NCBI GenBank assembly: GCA_017854585.1
Contig: JAFMHK010000014.1
Location: 18,595-82,594 of the forward strand
DNA from: Paracoccaceae bacterium
GTDB lineage: Bacteria > Pseudomonadota > Alphaproteobacteria > Rhodobacterales > Rhodobacteraceae
Direction of reading: 5' to 3'
Length of the DNA: 64,000 nucleotides
Part shown: piece after piece, positions 6,757 through 15,586 of the stretch
How the letters are laid out: the number at the start of each line of letters is the position of its first letter
How positions within the stretch are numbered: position 1 is the first letter of the stretch
Position numbers and translations under genes: made by a program
The notes under the pieces: generated by a model
Database searches by the model: none
Told to the model about the DNA's origin: nothing
The model's input: the letters and a program-made list of their open reading frames with translations, nothing else

Positions 6757-9414
6757 ATGGAACATGTCGTCACGAAATTCGTTGATCGCGCCGATGCTGG
6801 CCGGAAACTGGCCGAGATACTCGCCGGGATGGGGCTGGATCGACCGCTGATCTTTGCGCTGCCCCGTGGCGGTGTGCCGGTGGGGATCGAGGTCGCCAAA
6901 AGGCTTGGCGCGCCGCTTGACCTGCTTTTAGTGCGCAAGATCGGCGCGCCGCGCAATCCCGAGGTCGCGTTGGGCGCAATCGTGGAGGGTGCGCACAGCG
7001 AGATCGTGATCAATGAAGACGTGCGGCGCATGTCAGGCGCCGATGACGCCTATGTGTCGCAGGCCGTTGCCGAGCAACGCGCCGAACTTGCGCGCCGCAA
7101 GGCCCGGTATCTGGGCGATCGGCCACGGCTTGACCCACGCGGGCGATGCGTCGTGGTGGTGGATGACGGGCTGGCGACGGGCGCCACGATGAAGGCGGCA
7201 TTGATCGGGCTGAAACGCAGCAAGCCAGCCCGGATCGTGGTCGCCCTTCCGGTTGCCCCGCAACAGGCGCTTGATGACATCGCCAGCCAGACCGACGATC
7301 TTGTCTGCCTGAACCCGGCTACCGCATTTCGGGGCGTCGGCGGTTTTTACCACGACTTTCACCAGCTGACGGATGATGAAACCGTCGCCCTTCTGGCTCA
7401 GGTTTCCGCACGCGCCGACGATGCGCCCGACAAGTCCAAGGGCCGCATTCACAAACGTCAGGTCACCATCCCCCCGCTGGGGTTGATCGGCGACCTCACG
7501 GTTCCGCCCAATCCGCAAGGCGTTGTCTTGTTTGCGCATGGCAGTGGGTCGAGCAGACGCAGCCCGCGAAATACATATGTCGCGGACAAACTGAACGCGG
7601 AAGGGTTCGCGACGCTTTTGTTTGACCTGCTGACACCTGAGGAAGGGCACGACCGCCGCAACGTCTTTGACATCCCCCTGCTTGCCGAGCGGGTTGTCGA
7701 GGCATCCATCTGGGCCACGTCGGAACCAGATCTCGAGGATCTTCCGTTGGGTCTTTTTGGGGCCAGCACGGGCGGCGGGGCGGCGCTGGTGGCGGCGGCC
7801 GAACTCAAGAACCGGGTCGCGGCGGTGGTGTCGCGGGGCGGTCGCCCCGATCTGGCGATGGATTTCCTGCCGCAGGTCAAAAGTCCGACCCTGCTGATTG
7901 TCGGCAGCCTTGATTACGATGTCATCGCCCTGAACAAACAGGCCCTTGCCGCGATGACATGTCCAAAGAAGCTGGAACTGGTGGCGGGCGCGGAGCATCT
8001 GTTTGAAGAGCCGGGCACATTGGACATCGCGGTCAGCCATGCCGTCGACTGGTTCAAGGCGCATCTGCGCAGCTCTGAGATCAAACGGCTGAAGCCGGCA
8101 ACTGAACCGCTGCACCAATCCGCGCCAGCCATCTTGCGGGCCGGCGCGGAACCGTTGCCCGCGATCAACGACCCCAAGTTCGCGGAAGCATTCGACCGCT
8201 TCGGATCAAAGCGCGTGGTGCTGTTGGGTGAGGCATCGCATGGCACGTCCGAGTTTTACCGTGCGCGGGCCGCGATCACCCGGCGCCTGATCGAGAAACA
8301 TGGTTTTTCGATCGTGGCGGTCGAGGCCGATTGGCCCGACGCCGCAGCCGTCGATCGCCACATCCGCCACCGCCCCCACGAGGCGATGAAGGATACCCCC
8401 TTTGCGCGCTTTCCCACATGGATGTGGCGCAACGTCGAGTTCGAGGCATTCACGCGCTTTCTGAGGGAACACAACGCCCAGAAAGCAATGGCGGACCGCG
8501 TCGCGTTCTACGGTCTCGATCTCTATAATATGAACGCGTCGATCGCGGCGGTCCTGTCTTATCTGGACCGTGTGGATCCGGTGGCGGCAGCCGTGGCCAA
8601 GTCGCGCTATGCCTGTCTGATGTCATGGTCGCGCGACCCCGCCGCCTATGGGCGTGCGGCGCTGACGCCCGGGTTTTCGATTTGCGAGAAGACCGTCACG
8701 CAAAATCTGCTCGACCTGCTCAAGAAGCAACTGGAGTATGTCCGCCACGACGGCGACCGGTTCTTTGATGCGGCACAGAACGCGCGGCTGGTTGCCAATG
8801 CCGAACAATACTACCGGCTGATGTATTATGGATCGCAGCTGTCGTGGAACCTGCGTGACCAGCACATGTTCCAGACCTTGCGCCAGATCCTGAACCATGC
8901 CGGTCCCGACAAGAAAGCAGTCGTCTGGGCGCATAATTCCCATATTGGCGATGCGCGCCATACCGATATGGGCCGCAATCGCGGTGAATTGAACATCGGT
9001 CAGCTTTGCCGCGAGGAATATGGCCATACGGCCGCCCTGATCGGCTTTGGAACGGCTTCGGGCACGGTCGCTGCCGCATCGGACTGGGACGGGCCTATAG
9101 AGATCAAGACGGTCCGCCCGCCCCGCCCCGACAGCTATGAGGCGTTGTGCCACGACGTCGATCATGAGCGCTTTCTTTGGGATTTCGGGAAGGACCACAC
9201 CGTCGAGTTCCGCCGCCTGCTGTCGCAGCCCCGGCTGGAACGCTACATCGGCGTGATCTACCGGCCGGAAACGGAGCGGGCGAGCCATTACAGCCACGCC
9301 AGCCTACCCGAACAATACGATGCATTCGTGTGGTTCGACGAAACCAATGCGGTGACCCCACTTGCCACACAAACAGCGACCATCGAGGACGAAACCTATC
9401 CGTTTGGCCTGTGA
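6757..9414 (+). CDS. Three-domain fusion: phosphoribosyltransferase / dienelactone-hydrolase-like / erythromycin-esterase-like
   Basis: An 885-residue protein with three separate enzyme folds. Residues ~1-215 form a type I phosphoribosyltransferase with the PRPP loop VVVVDDGLATGATM near 132-146. Residues ~228-445 form an alpha/beta hydrolase with nucleophile elbow GASTGGG near 334, an acid in GSLDYDV and a histidine in GAEHLF. Residues ~465-885 match the erythromycin esterase superfamily: GEASHGTSEFY near 490, and VVWAHNSHIGDARH near 725, carrying the conserved Glu and His residues. Rv2030c of M. tuberculosis, a DosR-regulon gene beside hspX, is known to join PRTase and esterase-like domains; here too the next genes are Hsp20s. 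Substrate is unknown; macrolide esterase activity should not be assumed. All three catalytic cores look intact. Confidence 0.85.
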   Translation: MEHVVTKFVDRADAGRKLAEILAGMGLDRPLIFALPRGGVPVGIEVAKRLGAPLDLLLVRKIGAPRNPEVALGAIVEGAHSEIVINEDVRRMSGADDAYVSQAVAEQRAELARRKARYLGDRPRLDPRGRCVVVVDDGLATGATMKAALIGLKRSKPARIVVALPVAPQQALDDIASQTDDLVCLNPATAFRGVGGFYHDFHQLTDDETVALLAQVSARADDAPDKSKGRIHKRQVTIPPLGLIGDLTVPPNPQGVVLFAHGSGSSRRSPRNTYVADKLNAEGFATLLFDLLTPEEGHDRRNVFDIPLLAERVVEASIWATSEPDLEDLPLGLFGASTGGGAALVAAAELKNRVAAVVSRGGRPDLAMDFLPQVKSPTLLIVGSLDYDVIALNKQALAAMTCPKKLELVAGAEHLFEEPGTLDIAVSHAVDWFKAHLRSSEIKRLKPATEPLHQSAPAILRAGAEPLPAINDPKFAEAFDRFGSKRVVLLGEASHGTSEFYRARAAITRRLIEKHGFSIVAVEADWPDAAAVDRHIRHRPHEAMKDTPFARFPTWMWRNVEFEAFTRFLREHNAQKAMADRVAFYGLDLYNMNASIAAVLSYLDRVDPVAAAVAKSRYACLMSWSRDPAAYGRAALTPGFSICEKTVTQNLLDLLKKQLEYVRHDGDRFFDAAQNARLVANAEQYYRLMYYGSQLSWNLRDQHMFQTLRQILNHAGPDKKAVVWAHNSHIGDARHTDMGRNRGELNIGQLCREEYGHTAALIGFGTASGTVAAASDWDGPIEIKTVRPPRPDSYEALCHDVDHERFLWDFGKDHTVEFRRLLSQPRLERYIGVIYRPETERASHYSHASLPEQYDAFVWFDETNAVTPLATQTATIEDETYPFGL

Positions 9415-9497
9415 TCTGGCGTGGCGGGCCTGCGCAGACCGAGCTTTTCGACACCACGCTGCACGACACAAACCGTCTGATCAAAAGGAGTACCGAA

Positions 9498-9935
9498 ATG
9501 CTACAGACAGCTTTCTTTCCCTTGAGCTACAGCGATCCGTTTGCCGAGATGCGGCGCATGCAAAGTGCGATGAACCGTCTTTTGGACGGCGCACGCCAGC
9601 CCGGTCTTGCGGCGATCTACCCGGCGGTGAACTTCTGGGCGGGCGAGGACAGTATCGTCATGACCGCCGAACTGCCCGGCCTGACGGTGCAGGACATCGA
9701 GTTGACCGTGAAGGACATGATGTTGTCCATCCGTGTCACCTATCCCGAACCCGAAACCGGTGACGATATCACATGGCATCGCCACGAACGCGCCGACGGG
9801 TCGCTCCTGCGGTCGCTCGAATTGCCGTTCCGGGTGGATCCCGAGCACATCGACGCGCGCTTTCAAAACGGCATTCTGACCGTCGAGATGCAGCGCCCCG
9901 AGGACGACAAGCCCAAGCATATTCAAATCAAGTGA
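9498..9935 (+). CDS. Small heat shock protein, Hsp20/alpha-crystallin family (first of three)
   Basis: A 145-residue sHsp. The alpha-crystallin domain runs from about residue 40 to the end, with AELPGLTVQDIELTVKDMMLSIRV and the typical end RFQNGILTVEMQRPED; the C-terminus HIQIK stands in for the usual I-x-I anchor. The ATG at 9498 has AAAGGAG 7 bases upstream, and a longer reading frame from 9177 only overlaps the preceding gene. sHsps are ATP-independent holdases that keep unfolding proteins soluble. It is the first of three sHsp genes in a row separated by 30-44 bases, probably one transcript with htrA, grpE, htpX, dnaJ and cbpM. Confidence 0.9.
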   Translation: MLQTAFFPLSYSDPFAEMRRMQSAMNRLLDGARQPGLAAIYPAVNFWAGEDSIVMTAELPGLTVQDIELTVKDMMLSIRVTYPEPETGDDITWHRHERADGSLLRSLELPFRVDPEHIDARFQNGILTVEMQRPEDDKPKHIQIK

Positions 9936-9965
9936 TCCCGAAGTCAGAAATAAAAGGAGGACGAC

Positions 9966-10367
9966 ATGGCACAAGAACTGATGGCATCAGATGAGCGCGG
10001 AGTTGCACCGACCGAGGGTCGCGGCGACGCAATGAGGCGTGCGTTCACGCCAGCGGTGGACATCTTTGAGCGCGGCGGCACCACCGTCATCATGGCCGAC
10101 ATGCCGGGGGTTGCGCCAGATGATTTGGACGTGACGCTTGAGCGTCGGGTGCTGACACTGCGCGGCACGGTGAAACCGCATGCGCCAAAAGGGTATCGCC
10201 GGCTGTCGTCGGAATACCGCGAAGGCGACTATGTTCGGGTCTTCTCGCTTTCGGAAGACATCGACCAGAAACAGATCAACGCCGAATTTACCAACGGGGT
10301 GCTGCGGCTGGAACTGCCGCACGCCGCCGCGGCAAAGCCGAGGAAGATTTCCGTAAAGGCGGCATAA
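9966..10367 (+). CDS. Small heat shock protein, Hsp20 family (second of three)
   Basis: A 133-residue sHsp with the alpha-crystallin core ADMPGVAPDDLDVTLERRVLTLRGTV and the G-V-L motif FTNGVLRLELPH. The tail RKISVKAA contains the I-x-V anchor that docks to a neighbouring subunit. AAAGGAGG lies at the right distance before the ATG. The sequence is clearly diverged from the flanking sHsps, so the trio is not a recent duplication; hetero-oligomers are possible but not shown. Confidence 0.9.
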   Translation: MAQELMASDERGVAPTEGRGDAMRRAFTPAVDIFERGGTTVIMADMPGVAPDDLDVTLERRVLTLRGTVKPHAPKGYRRLSSEYREGDYVRVFSLSEDIDQKQINAEFTNGVLRLELPHAAAAKPRKISVKAA

Positions 10368-10411
10368 CCCGCCCTTTGAACCGATGAAGCGCATTGAAGA
10401 AGGAACACACG

Positions 10412-10921
10412 ATGCAAATCAGCGATCTTATTCCCTGGGGCCGCGACAAGGAAAAGACTCCCCAGAGCGACACCGCCACCACCGCAAACCCACTGCTCGC
10501 GCTGCAGCGCGACATCAACCACGTCTTCGAGGACTTTTGGCGCAAGGTGGAATCCGGCTGGAACGGCCACGGCAACGCCGGGGGCATGTTTGGCCCCAGC
10601 ACCGACGTGACCGAAACCGACAAAAGCGTGGACGTCTCTGTCGAATTGCCGGGCATGACGGAAGACGACATCGACATTTCGCTTTCGAGCAATGCCATCA
10701 CCATCAGGGGCGAAAAGAAGGTCGAGCACGAGGAAGAGCGCAAGGGGATCTACATGTCCGAACGCGCGTACGGATCGTTCTATCGGATGGTGCCGCTTCC
10801 TGTGGGTGTCGACCCGGACAAGGCCGAGGCGAAGTTCAAGAACGGTGTGCTGACTGTCAGCCTGCCCAAGACGGCCGAGGCGCAAGCGAAGATCAAGCAT
10901 ATTCCGGTGAAAGCCGCGTGA
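10412..10921 (+). CDS. Small heat shock protein, Hsp20 family (third of three)
   Basis: A 169-residue sHsp with a longer N-terminal arm (about 60 residues, with LALQRDINHVFEDFWRKVESGW) than the other two. The crystallin domain has VELPGMTEDDIDISLSSNAITIRGEKKVEHEEERKG, then FKNGVLTVSLPK, and the C-terminal I-x-V anchor is in HIPVKAA. The ATG at 10412 has AAGGAA about 9 bases before it. It is followed after 55 bases by the protease gene, consistent with one stress operon. Confidence 0.9.
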   Translation: MQISDLIPWGRDKEKTPQSDTATTANPLLALQRDINHVFEDFWRKVESGWNGHGNAGGMFGPSTDVTETDKSVDVSVELPGMTEDDIDISLSSNAITIRGEKKVEHEEERKGIYMSERAYGSFYRMVPLPVGVDPDKAEAKFKNGVLTVSLPKTAEAQAKIKHIPVKAA

Positions 10922-10976
10922 AGAGGTGGGGGCGGGCCGTTCCCGACCCCCATCTTTGGTCTCAAGGAGATTGACA

Positions 10977-12389
10977 ATGACAGCCCTTGTTATCCGTCTC
11001 GGCCGCGCATTGGTGGCGGTTTGTATCCTGACGTTTGCCCATGCCGTTCCGATGGCGGCGCAAACCCCGGACCGCCCGTTGTATCTGAACGCGGATGGTT
11101 TGCCGACGTTGGCGCCATTGCTGGCCCAAGTGACGCCCGCAGTTGTAAACATTTCGGTTGAAAGCCGGCGGACGGCCGCGATGAACCCGCTTTTCAACGA
11201 CCCCTTCTTTCGGCGTTTCTTTGACCTCCAGCCGATGCCGCAAGAACCGATGCAGCGTCGCCAGATGAGCGCGGGATCCGGCGTGATCTTCGATGCTGCG
11301 CGTGGTTATGTCCTGACCAATCACCACGTCGTCGAGAACGGCGACAGGATCGTTGTAACCCTGAAGGACCGGCGGCAATTCGATGCCGTGCTGATCGGCA
11401 GTGACCCCGGAACGGATCTTGCGCTGCTGCAGATCGATGCGGACGGATTGAGCGCGATTGAACTGGGCAACAGCGACCGGTTGCAGGTTGGCGACTACGT
11501 CGTGGCGATCGGGAACCCGTTCGGACTGGGCCAGACGGTGACATCGGGGATCGTCAGTGCATTGGGGCGCAGCGGCTTGAATGTCGAGGGATACGAGGAT
11601 TTCATCCAGACCGACGCATCCATCAATCCCGGCAACTCTGGTGGCGCGCTGGTCACGTTTGACGGGCGGCTGGTGGGGATCAACACCGCGATCATCGCCC
11701 CCTCGGGTGGCAACGTCGGGATCGGGTTTGCCGTTCCCGCGAACATGGTCATCGCGGTTGTCGACCAGTTGATCGAATTTGGCGAGGTTCAGCGGGGACA
11801 GCTTGGGGTGATGATTCAGGATTTCACGCCCGACCTTGCCGAAGCCTTGGGGATCGCGGCCGATTCCGGTGCGGTGGTGACACAGGTCGAACCGGGCAGC
11901 GCCGCCGAGGAAGCCGGATTGCAGCCGGGAGACCTGATCGTGGCGATCGATGGGCGCACTGTTGCCGGGTCCGCCGACCTGCGCAGTCAAATCGGCCTGC
12001 GTCGGACGGGAAGGCCGATCGAGCTGGATATCATCCGCGACGGCCAGCCGCAGCGCTTGGTTGCCACGTTGCGCCCCGGCAACCCCGGCACCCCTGCCGC
12101 CCCCATGTCGGGCAGCCGCGGGATTGAACGGCTTTCTGGCGCAGAATTGCGCGACGTGCTGCCCGACGATCCGTTTTTCGGAGAGGTGTCGGGTGCCGTG
12201 GTCGCGCGATTGGAATCGGGCAGCCGCGCGGATCGTGCGGGTCTGGAAGCCGGAGACATCATCGTCGCCGTCAATCAGGTGCCGGTCGCGTCCGTGGCGG
12301 AGTTGCGCCAGCAGGTTGAAGGCGTTGACAGGGCGATCGCCTTGACGGTTCAGCGCGGATCGGCCCGCATTTTTCTGGTCGTGCGCTGA
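10977..12389 (+). CDS. degP: Periplasmic serine protease, Deg/HtrA family
   Basis: A 470-residue protein with a hydrophobic N-terminal signal sequence ending around AAQTP. It carries a trypsin-like domain with triad His in LTNHHVVENGD, Asp in DPGTDLALLQID and Ser in INPGNSGGAL, then two PDZ domains (around residues 270-360 and 390-470, with PGDLIVAIDGRTV and AGDIIVAVNQVPVAS). Deg proteases act in the periplasm as chaperone/proteases on misfolded envelope proteins. The ATG at 10977 has AAGGAG 7 bases upstream and gives a proper signal peptide. It sits between the sHsp trio and grpE on the same strand. Confidence 0.92.
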   Translation: MTALVIRLGRALVAVCILTFAHAVPMAAQTPDRPLYLNADGLPTLAPLLAQVTPAVVNISVESRRTAAMNPLFNDPFFRRFFDLQPMPQEPMQRRQMSAGSGVIFDAARGYVLTNHHVVENGDRIVVTLKDRRQFDAVLIGSDPGTDLALLQIDADGLSAIELGNSDRLQVGDYVVAIGNPFGLGQTVTSGIVSALGRSGLNVEGYEDFIQTDASINPGNSGGALVTFDGRLVGINTAIIAPSGGNVGIGFAVPANMVIAVVDQLIEFGEVQRGQLGVMIQDFTPDLAEALGIAADSGAVVTQVEPGSAAEEAGLQPGDLIVAIDGRTVAGSADLRSQIGLRRTGRPIELDIIRDGQPQRLVATLRPGNPGTPAAPMSGSRGIERLSGAELRDVLPDDPFFGEVSGAVVARLESGSRADRAGLEAGDIIVAVNQVPVASVAELRQQVEGVDRAIALTVQRGSARIFLVVR

Positions 12390-12418
12390 GGGCGTGATCG
12401 CAAGAAAGGAAAACCAGC

Positions 12419-12955
12419 ATGGACGACATCAACGCAAAGTCCGGCGCAGTCCCGGATGGCACCAAGGACAGCATGGCCCATGACCGGGATGCCGAACTGG
12501 CGCAGTTGACCGACAAGTGGAAGCGCGCACTTGCAGAGGCCGAAAACGCGCGCAAGCGGGCGGATGCGGCCCGCCGGGACGGGCGCGATCATGGTGTCAT
12601 CATCGCGGTCGAGGCACTGGCACCCGCGTTCGATGCGATGTCCCTTGCGATTGAGGCGGCGCGCAACAGCCCGAATGCGGACACCCCCGGCATTGCCGCA
12701 CACTTCGCGGGGCTGAACGCCATCAAGGCGGCCTTTGAAACCGGCTTGAGGGCGCTTGGCGTCAGGACGATCGCGCCAAAGCACACGCCCTTTGACCCGG
12801 AACTGCACGAAGCCATGCAGATTCAACCCACGGACCAGACCAAGCCCGGAGAGGTGCTGGTTCTGCACCGCCCCGGCTTCGCGCTTGGGCAGCGGCTGAT
12901 CCGACCGGCGCATGTGACGGTCAGCGCCACCCCCAGCAAACCCGCAGAGGACTGA
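12419..12955 (+). CDS. grpE: Nucleotide exchange factor GrpE (accessory copy)
   Basis: A 178-residue GrpE: an N-terminal acidic and coiled-coil helix (about 20-60, LAQLTDKWKRALAEAENARKRADAARRDG), then the beta domain with FDPELHEAMQIQPTDQTKPGEVLVLHRPGFALGQRLIRPAHVTVS. GrpE releases ADP from DnaK. No dnaK is in the window, and a housekeeping grpE normally lies elsewhere in this group, so this looks like an accessory copy serving the local DnaJ/CbpM pair. The gap to htpX is only 4 bases. Confidence 0.9.
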   Translation: MDDINAKSGAVPDGTKDSMAHDRDAELAQLTDKWKRALAEAENARKRADAARRDGRDHGVIIAVEALAPAFDAMSLAIEAARNSPNADTPGIAAHFAGLNAIKAAFETGLRALGVRTIAPKHTPFDPELHEAMQIQPTDQTKPGEVLVLHRPGFALGQRLIRPAHVTVSATPSKPAED

Positions 12956-12959
12956 AGAA

Positions 12960-13886
12960 ATGTTGCGTCTGGCGCTTTTTCTGGGGACCAACCTTGCGGT
13001 GTTGGCGGTGCTGTCGCTGTCGTTTCGCATCTTGGGGATCGACAGCCTTTTGCAGACCAATGGCGTTGATCTGAATATTCAGGCCCTGCTGATCTTCTCT
13101 GCGATCATCGGCTTTGCGGGATCAGTGATCTCGTTGCTTTTGTCAAAGACGATGGCGAAGACCGCGATGGGGGTCAGGGTGATCACCGCGCCACGCACGA
13201 CAACCGAGGATTGGCTGGTCAGGACCGTGCATGATCTGGCGGACCGTGCCGGGATCGGGCGACCGGACGTCGGCATCTTTGAGCACCCTTCCCCCAACGC
13301 ATTTGCGACCGGCTGGAACCGCGACGGTGCCTTGATCGCCGTCAGTAGCGGGCTTTTGGAACACATGGGCCGTGCTCAGGTGGAGGCCGTTTTGGCCCAT
13401 GAGGTGACCCATGCGGCCAACGGCGATATGGTGACGCTGGCCTTGATCCAAGGGGTCGTGAACACCTTTGTCATCTTCTTGTCGCGTCTGGCGGGTTTTC
13501 TGGTGGACCGTCTGGTGTTGCGGGTCGAGCGGGGGCATGGGCCGGGGTTCTGGATCGTCTCGATGATCGCGGAAGTCTTGCTGGGGTTTTTGGCCATGGC
13601 CATCGTCATGTGGTTTTCGCGCTGGCGTGAATACCGGGCCGATGCCGGCGGCGCACGGCTGTCGGGGCCGCAAAACATGATTGCGGCACTGGAACGCTTG
13701 CGACAGGTTGGAAACATGCCGGCCCTGCCCGACGAGATGCGGGCAATCGCGTTCAATGCGGGCACGGTGCAGGCACTGTTTGCCAGCCACCCGCCGCTGG
13801 AACGCCGGATCGCGGCGCTTCGGGGGGCCGACTTGGCGCCGGGCGGTGCCATCAATCCCGCGCCGCGCAACGTCACGCGCGGATGA
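12960..13886 (+). CDS. htpX: Membrane zinc metalloprotease HtpX (M48 family)
   Basis: A 308-residue M48B protease with two N-terminal membrane segments (around residues 3-25 and 36-60), the zinc-binding HEVTH at about 147-151 within VLAHEVTHAANGDM, further hydrophobic segments around 160-225, and the third ligand region EYRADAGGARLSG. HtpX degrades damaged membrane proteins. It follows grpE after 4 bases. The family is often controlled with heat-shock genes, which matches its place here. Confidence 0.93.
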   Translation: MLRLALFLGTNLAVLAVLSLSFRILGIDSLLQTNGVDLNIQALLIFSAIIGFAGSVISLLLSKTMAKTAMGVRVITAPRTTTEDWLVRTVHDLADRAGIGRPDVGIFEHPSPNAFATGWNRDGALIAVSSGLLEHMGRAQVEAVLAHEVTHAANGDMVTLALIQGVVNTFVIFLSRLAGFLVDRLVLRVERGHGPGFWIVSMIAEVLLGFLAMAIVMWFSRWREYRADAGGARLSGPQNMIAALERLRQVGNMPALPDEMRAIAFNAGTVQALFASHPPLERRIAALRGADLAPGGAINPAPRNVTRG

Positions 13887-13931
13887 GACACATCGCAACA
13901 GGCAGACGATTGGGGACAGGACGATGGAAGG

Positions 13932-14864
13932 ATGACTGACAGCCCGTATGAGGTGCTTGGCGTATCGAAAGACGCCACACAGGCCGAGATCAAGAAAGCC
14001 TATCGCAAGCTTGCGAAATCGTTGCACCCCGACCTGTCGCCCGGCGACAAGACCAAGGAGGCCGCGTTCCAGAAACTGGGTGCGGCCTATGACATCTTGC
14101 GCGACCCCGAAAAACGCCGCCGGTTCGATGCGGGAGAGATCGACGCCAGCGGACAGGAACGCCCCGAACGCCAGTTCTACAAGCAGTATGCCGGGGCGGA
14201 CACCGAACGCCGTTACCAGTCAACCCAAGGCTTCGAGGATTTCGATGACGTCTCGGACGTGTTCGCCAATCTATTTGGTCGGCGTGCCCGTGCAGGTTCC
14301 GGGGCAGACCGGGGATTTGCCGCGCGCGGAGGCGATGTGCGCTATCACCTCGATGTTGACTTCATGGATGCCGCCACAGGGGCCAAACGAACCATCCCCT
14401 TGCCCGATGGAAAGACGATTGACCTGACGATTCCCGCCGGTGTGCGCGACGGACAGTCCTTGCGGCTGCGGGGACAGGGGCAACCCGGCATTGGGGGCGG
14501 CCCGGCGGGCGATGCGTATGTCGAAGTGTCGGTTAGCGCGCACCCGCTGTTCACGCGGGCCGGAAACGATATCGAGGTCGAGGTGCCGATCAGTCTTGAT
14601 GAGGCCATACTGGGCGGCAAGATCGAAGTGCCGACAATTCATGGGCCGGTGTCGATGAGTATTCCCAAGGCGACGTCGTCAGGTCGCCGGATGCGGCTCA
14701 AGGGGAAGGGGATCAAGCCCGCGAACACCACCCCGGGCGACCAATACGTTCGCCTAAAGATCGTGCTGCCGGACAAGATCGACAGTGATCTGGAAGGCCT
14801 TGCCCAACGCTGGCGCGAGACCGCCCGCCACAACCCGCGACAGAAGTTGAGGAGCACAACATGA
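13932..14864 (+). CDS. cbpA: DnaJ-type co-chaperone (CbpA-like, no zinc finger)
   Basis: A 310-residue type II J-protein. The J domain (residues ~4-68) has the HPD motif in KSLHPDLSPGDK. A G/F-like linker with FDDVSDVFANLFGRRAR follows, then two beta-barrel client-binding domains (DVRYHLDVDFMDAATG and the repeated VEVPISLDEAILGG). There is no CxxCxGxG zinc repeat, so it is CbpA-like rather than DnaJ-like. The stop overlaps the start of cbpM by ATGA, the usual cbpA-cbpM arrangement. It would stimulate a DnaK encoded elsewhere. Confidence 0.9.
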   Translation: MTDSPYEVLGVSKDATQAEIKKAYRKLAKSLHPDLSPGDKTKEAAFQKLGAAYDILRDPEKRRRFDAGEIDASGQERPERQFYKQYAGADTERRYQSTQGFEDFDDVSDVFANLFGRRARAGSGADRGFAARGGDVRYHLDVDFMDAATGAKRTIPLPDGKTIDLTIPAGVRDGQSLRLRGQGQPGIGGGPAGDAYVEVSVSAHPLFTRAGNDIEVEVPISLDEAILGGKIEVPTIHGPVSMSIPKATSSGRRMRLKGKGIKPANTTPGDQYVRLKIVLPDKIDSDLEGLAQRWRETARHNPRQKLRSTT

Positions 14865-15202
14865 GATTGAGTGAACGCGATGTTGTTGCCACCGTTCAGC
14901 AAATTCAGCTCAGGGAGCTACGGACGTGGTTGCGGGCAGGCTGGATCAGACCGATCTGGTCGGAAAGCGGCCCGCTTTTCGACGATCTGGACGTTGCCCG
15001 CATCCGGTTGATCTGCGACCTGCGAAAGGAGATGGCCCTGCCAAGCGACGCGGTTCCGATGATCTTGTCGCTGCTTGATCAGGTGCATGCGTTGCGCACC
15101 GAACTGCAGCGTCTGGGGCAAGCAATTGATTGGCAGCCCGAGGAAACGCGCGCCGCTGTTCTGGAGGCCTATCTGCGCCGCAAGACGCCGCCCGGGCGAT
15201 AG
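14861..15202 (+). CDS. cbpM: Chaperone modulator CbpM
   Basis: A 113-residue MerR-like HTH protein that in E. coli binds the J domain of CbpA and blocks its activity. The sequence has the helix-rich pattern RELRTWLRAGWIRPIWSESGPLFDDLDVARIRLICDLRKEMALPSDAVPMILSLLDQVHAL. Its start overlaps the dnaJ/cbpA stop (ATGA), coupling inhibitor and target. It is the last gene of the chaperone run that begins with the sHsps. Confidence 0.88.
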   Translation: MRLSERDVVATVQQIQLRELRTWLRAGWIRPIWSESGPLFDDLDVARIRLICDLRKEMALPSDAVPMILSLLDQVHALRTELQRLGQAIDWQPEETRAAVLEAYLRRKTPPGR

Positions 15203-15586
15203 CCGCCGACACGATCTGCCATGCCCCTGCGCGGCATCGATATGGATTGTTCAGCAGTTTTTCGGGCCCTGCCCTTTCATGCCGCGCCAGCAATGGTTAT
15301 TTCCGGTCCATCACGACGCGGCATGCTGGATGCCGCGTAATTGAGGGCTGGTCAGGTTGGCAACCGCACATTACCAAATGCACCTTCACACATGACGCCA
15401 AAGCGCGCGCCGCAGTCGGTTTCATCGGTCATTCCCGGCACACGCCGCTGAACAGCATACCTTGACGGCGACTGCATCAAGGATAAGAACGTCTCAAGAT
15501 TGCTCACAAACACAGGCGGATCAGAGCCGCGCCAATGATGGTGCGCCAACCCTTCTGCCGCCACTTTAGATCACCAGGAGTGCTTG
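15203..15586. other. Intergenic region after cbpM with a hairpin
   Basis: A 384-bp gap without a convincing coding frame. It contains a perfect 8-bp hairpin at 15317-15337 (CGCGGCAT, loop GCTGG, ATGCCGCG), not followed by a T run, so a terminator is only possible. The stretch from about 15340 to 15560 has lower GC than its neighbours and probably holds the promoter of the decarboxylase; no FNR-type palindrome was found in it. Confidence 0.5.
15317..15337 (+). terminator. Possible terminator hairpin after cbpM
   Basis: Perfect 8-bp stem with 5-base loop, 115 bases past the cbpM stop. It lacks the U-tract of an intrinsic terminator, so it may instead be a transcript-stabilising hairpin or a factor-dependent end. 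Confidence 0.3.

Noticed and set aside
6757..9414. Macrolide-resistance gene call for the erythromycin-esterase-like domain
   Set aside because: Family relationship alone does not show macrolide hydrolysis; the context is stress-related, not antibiotic-related.
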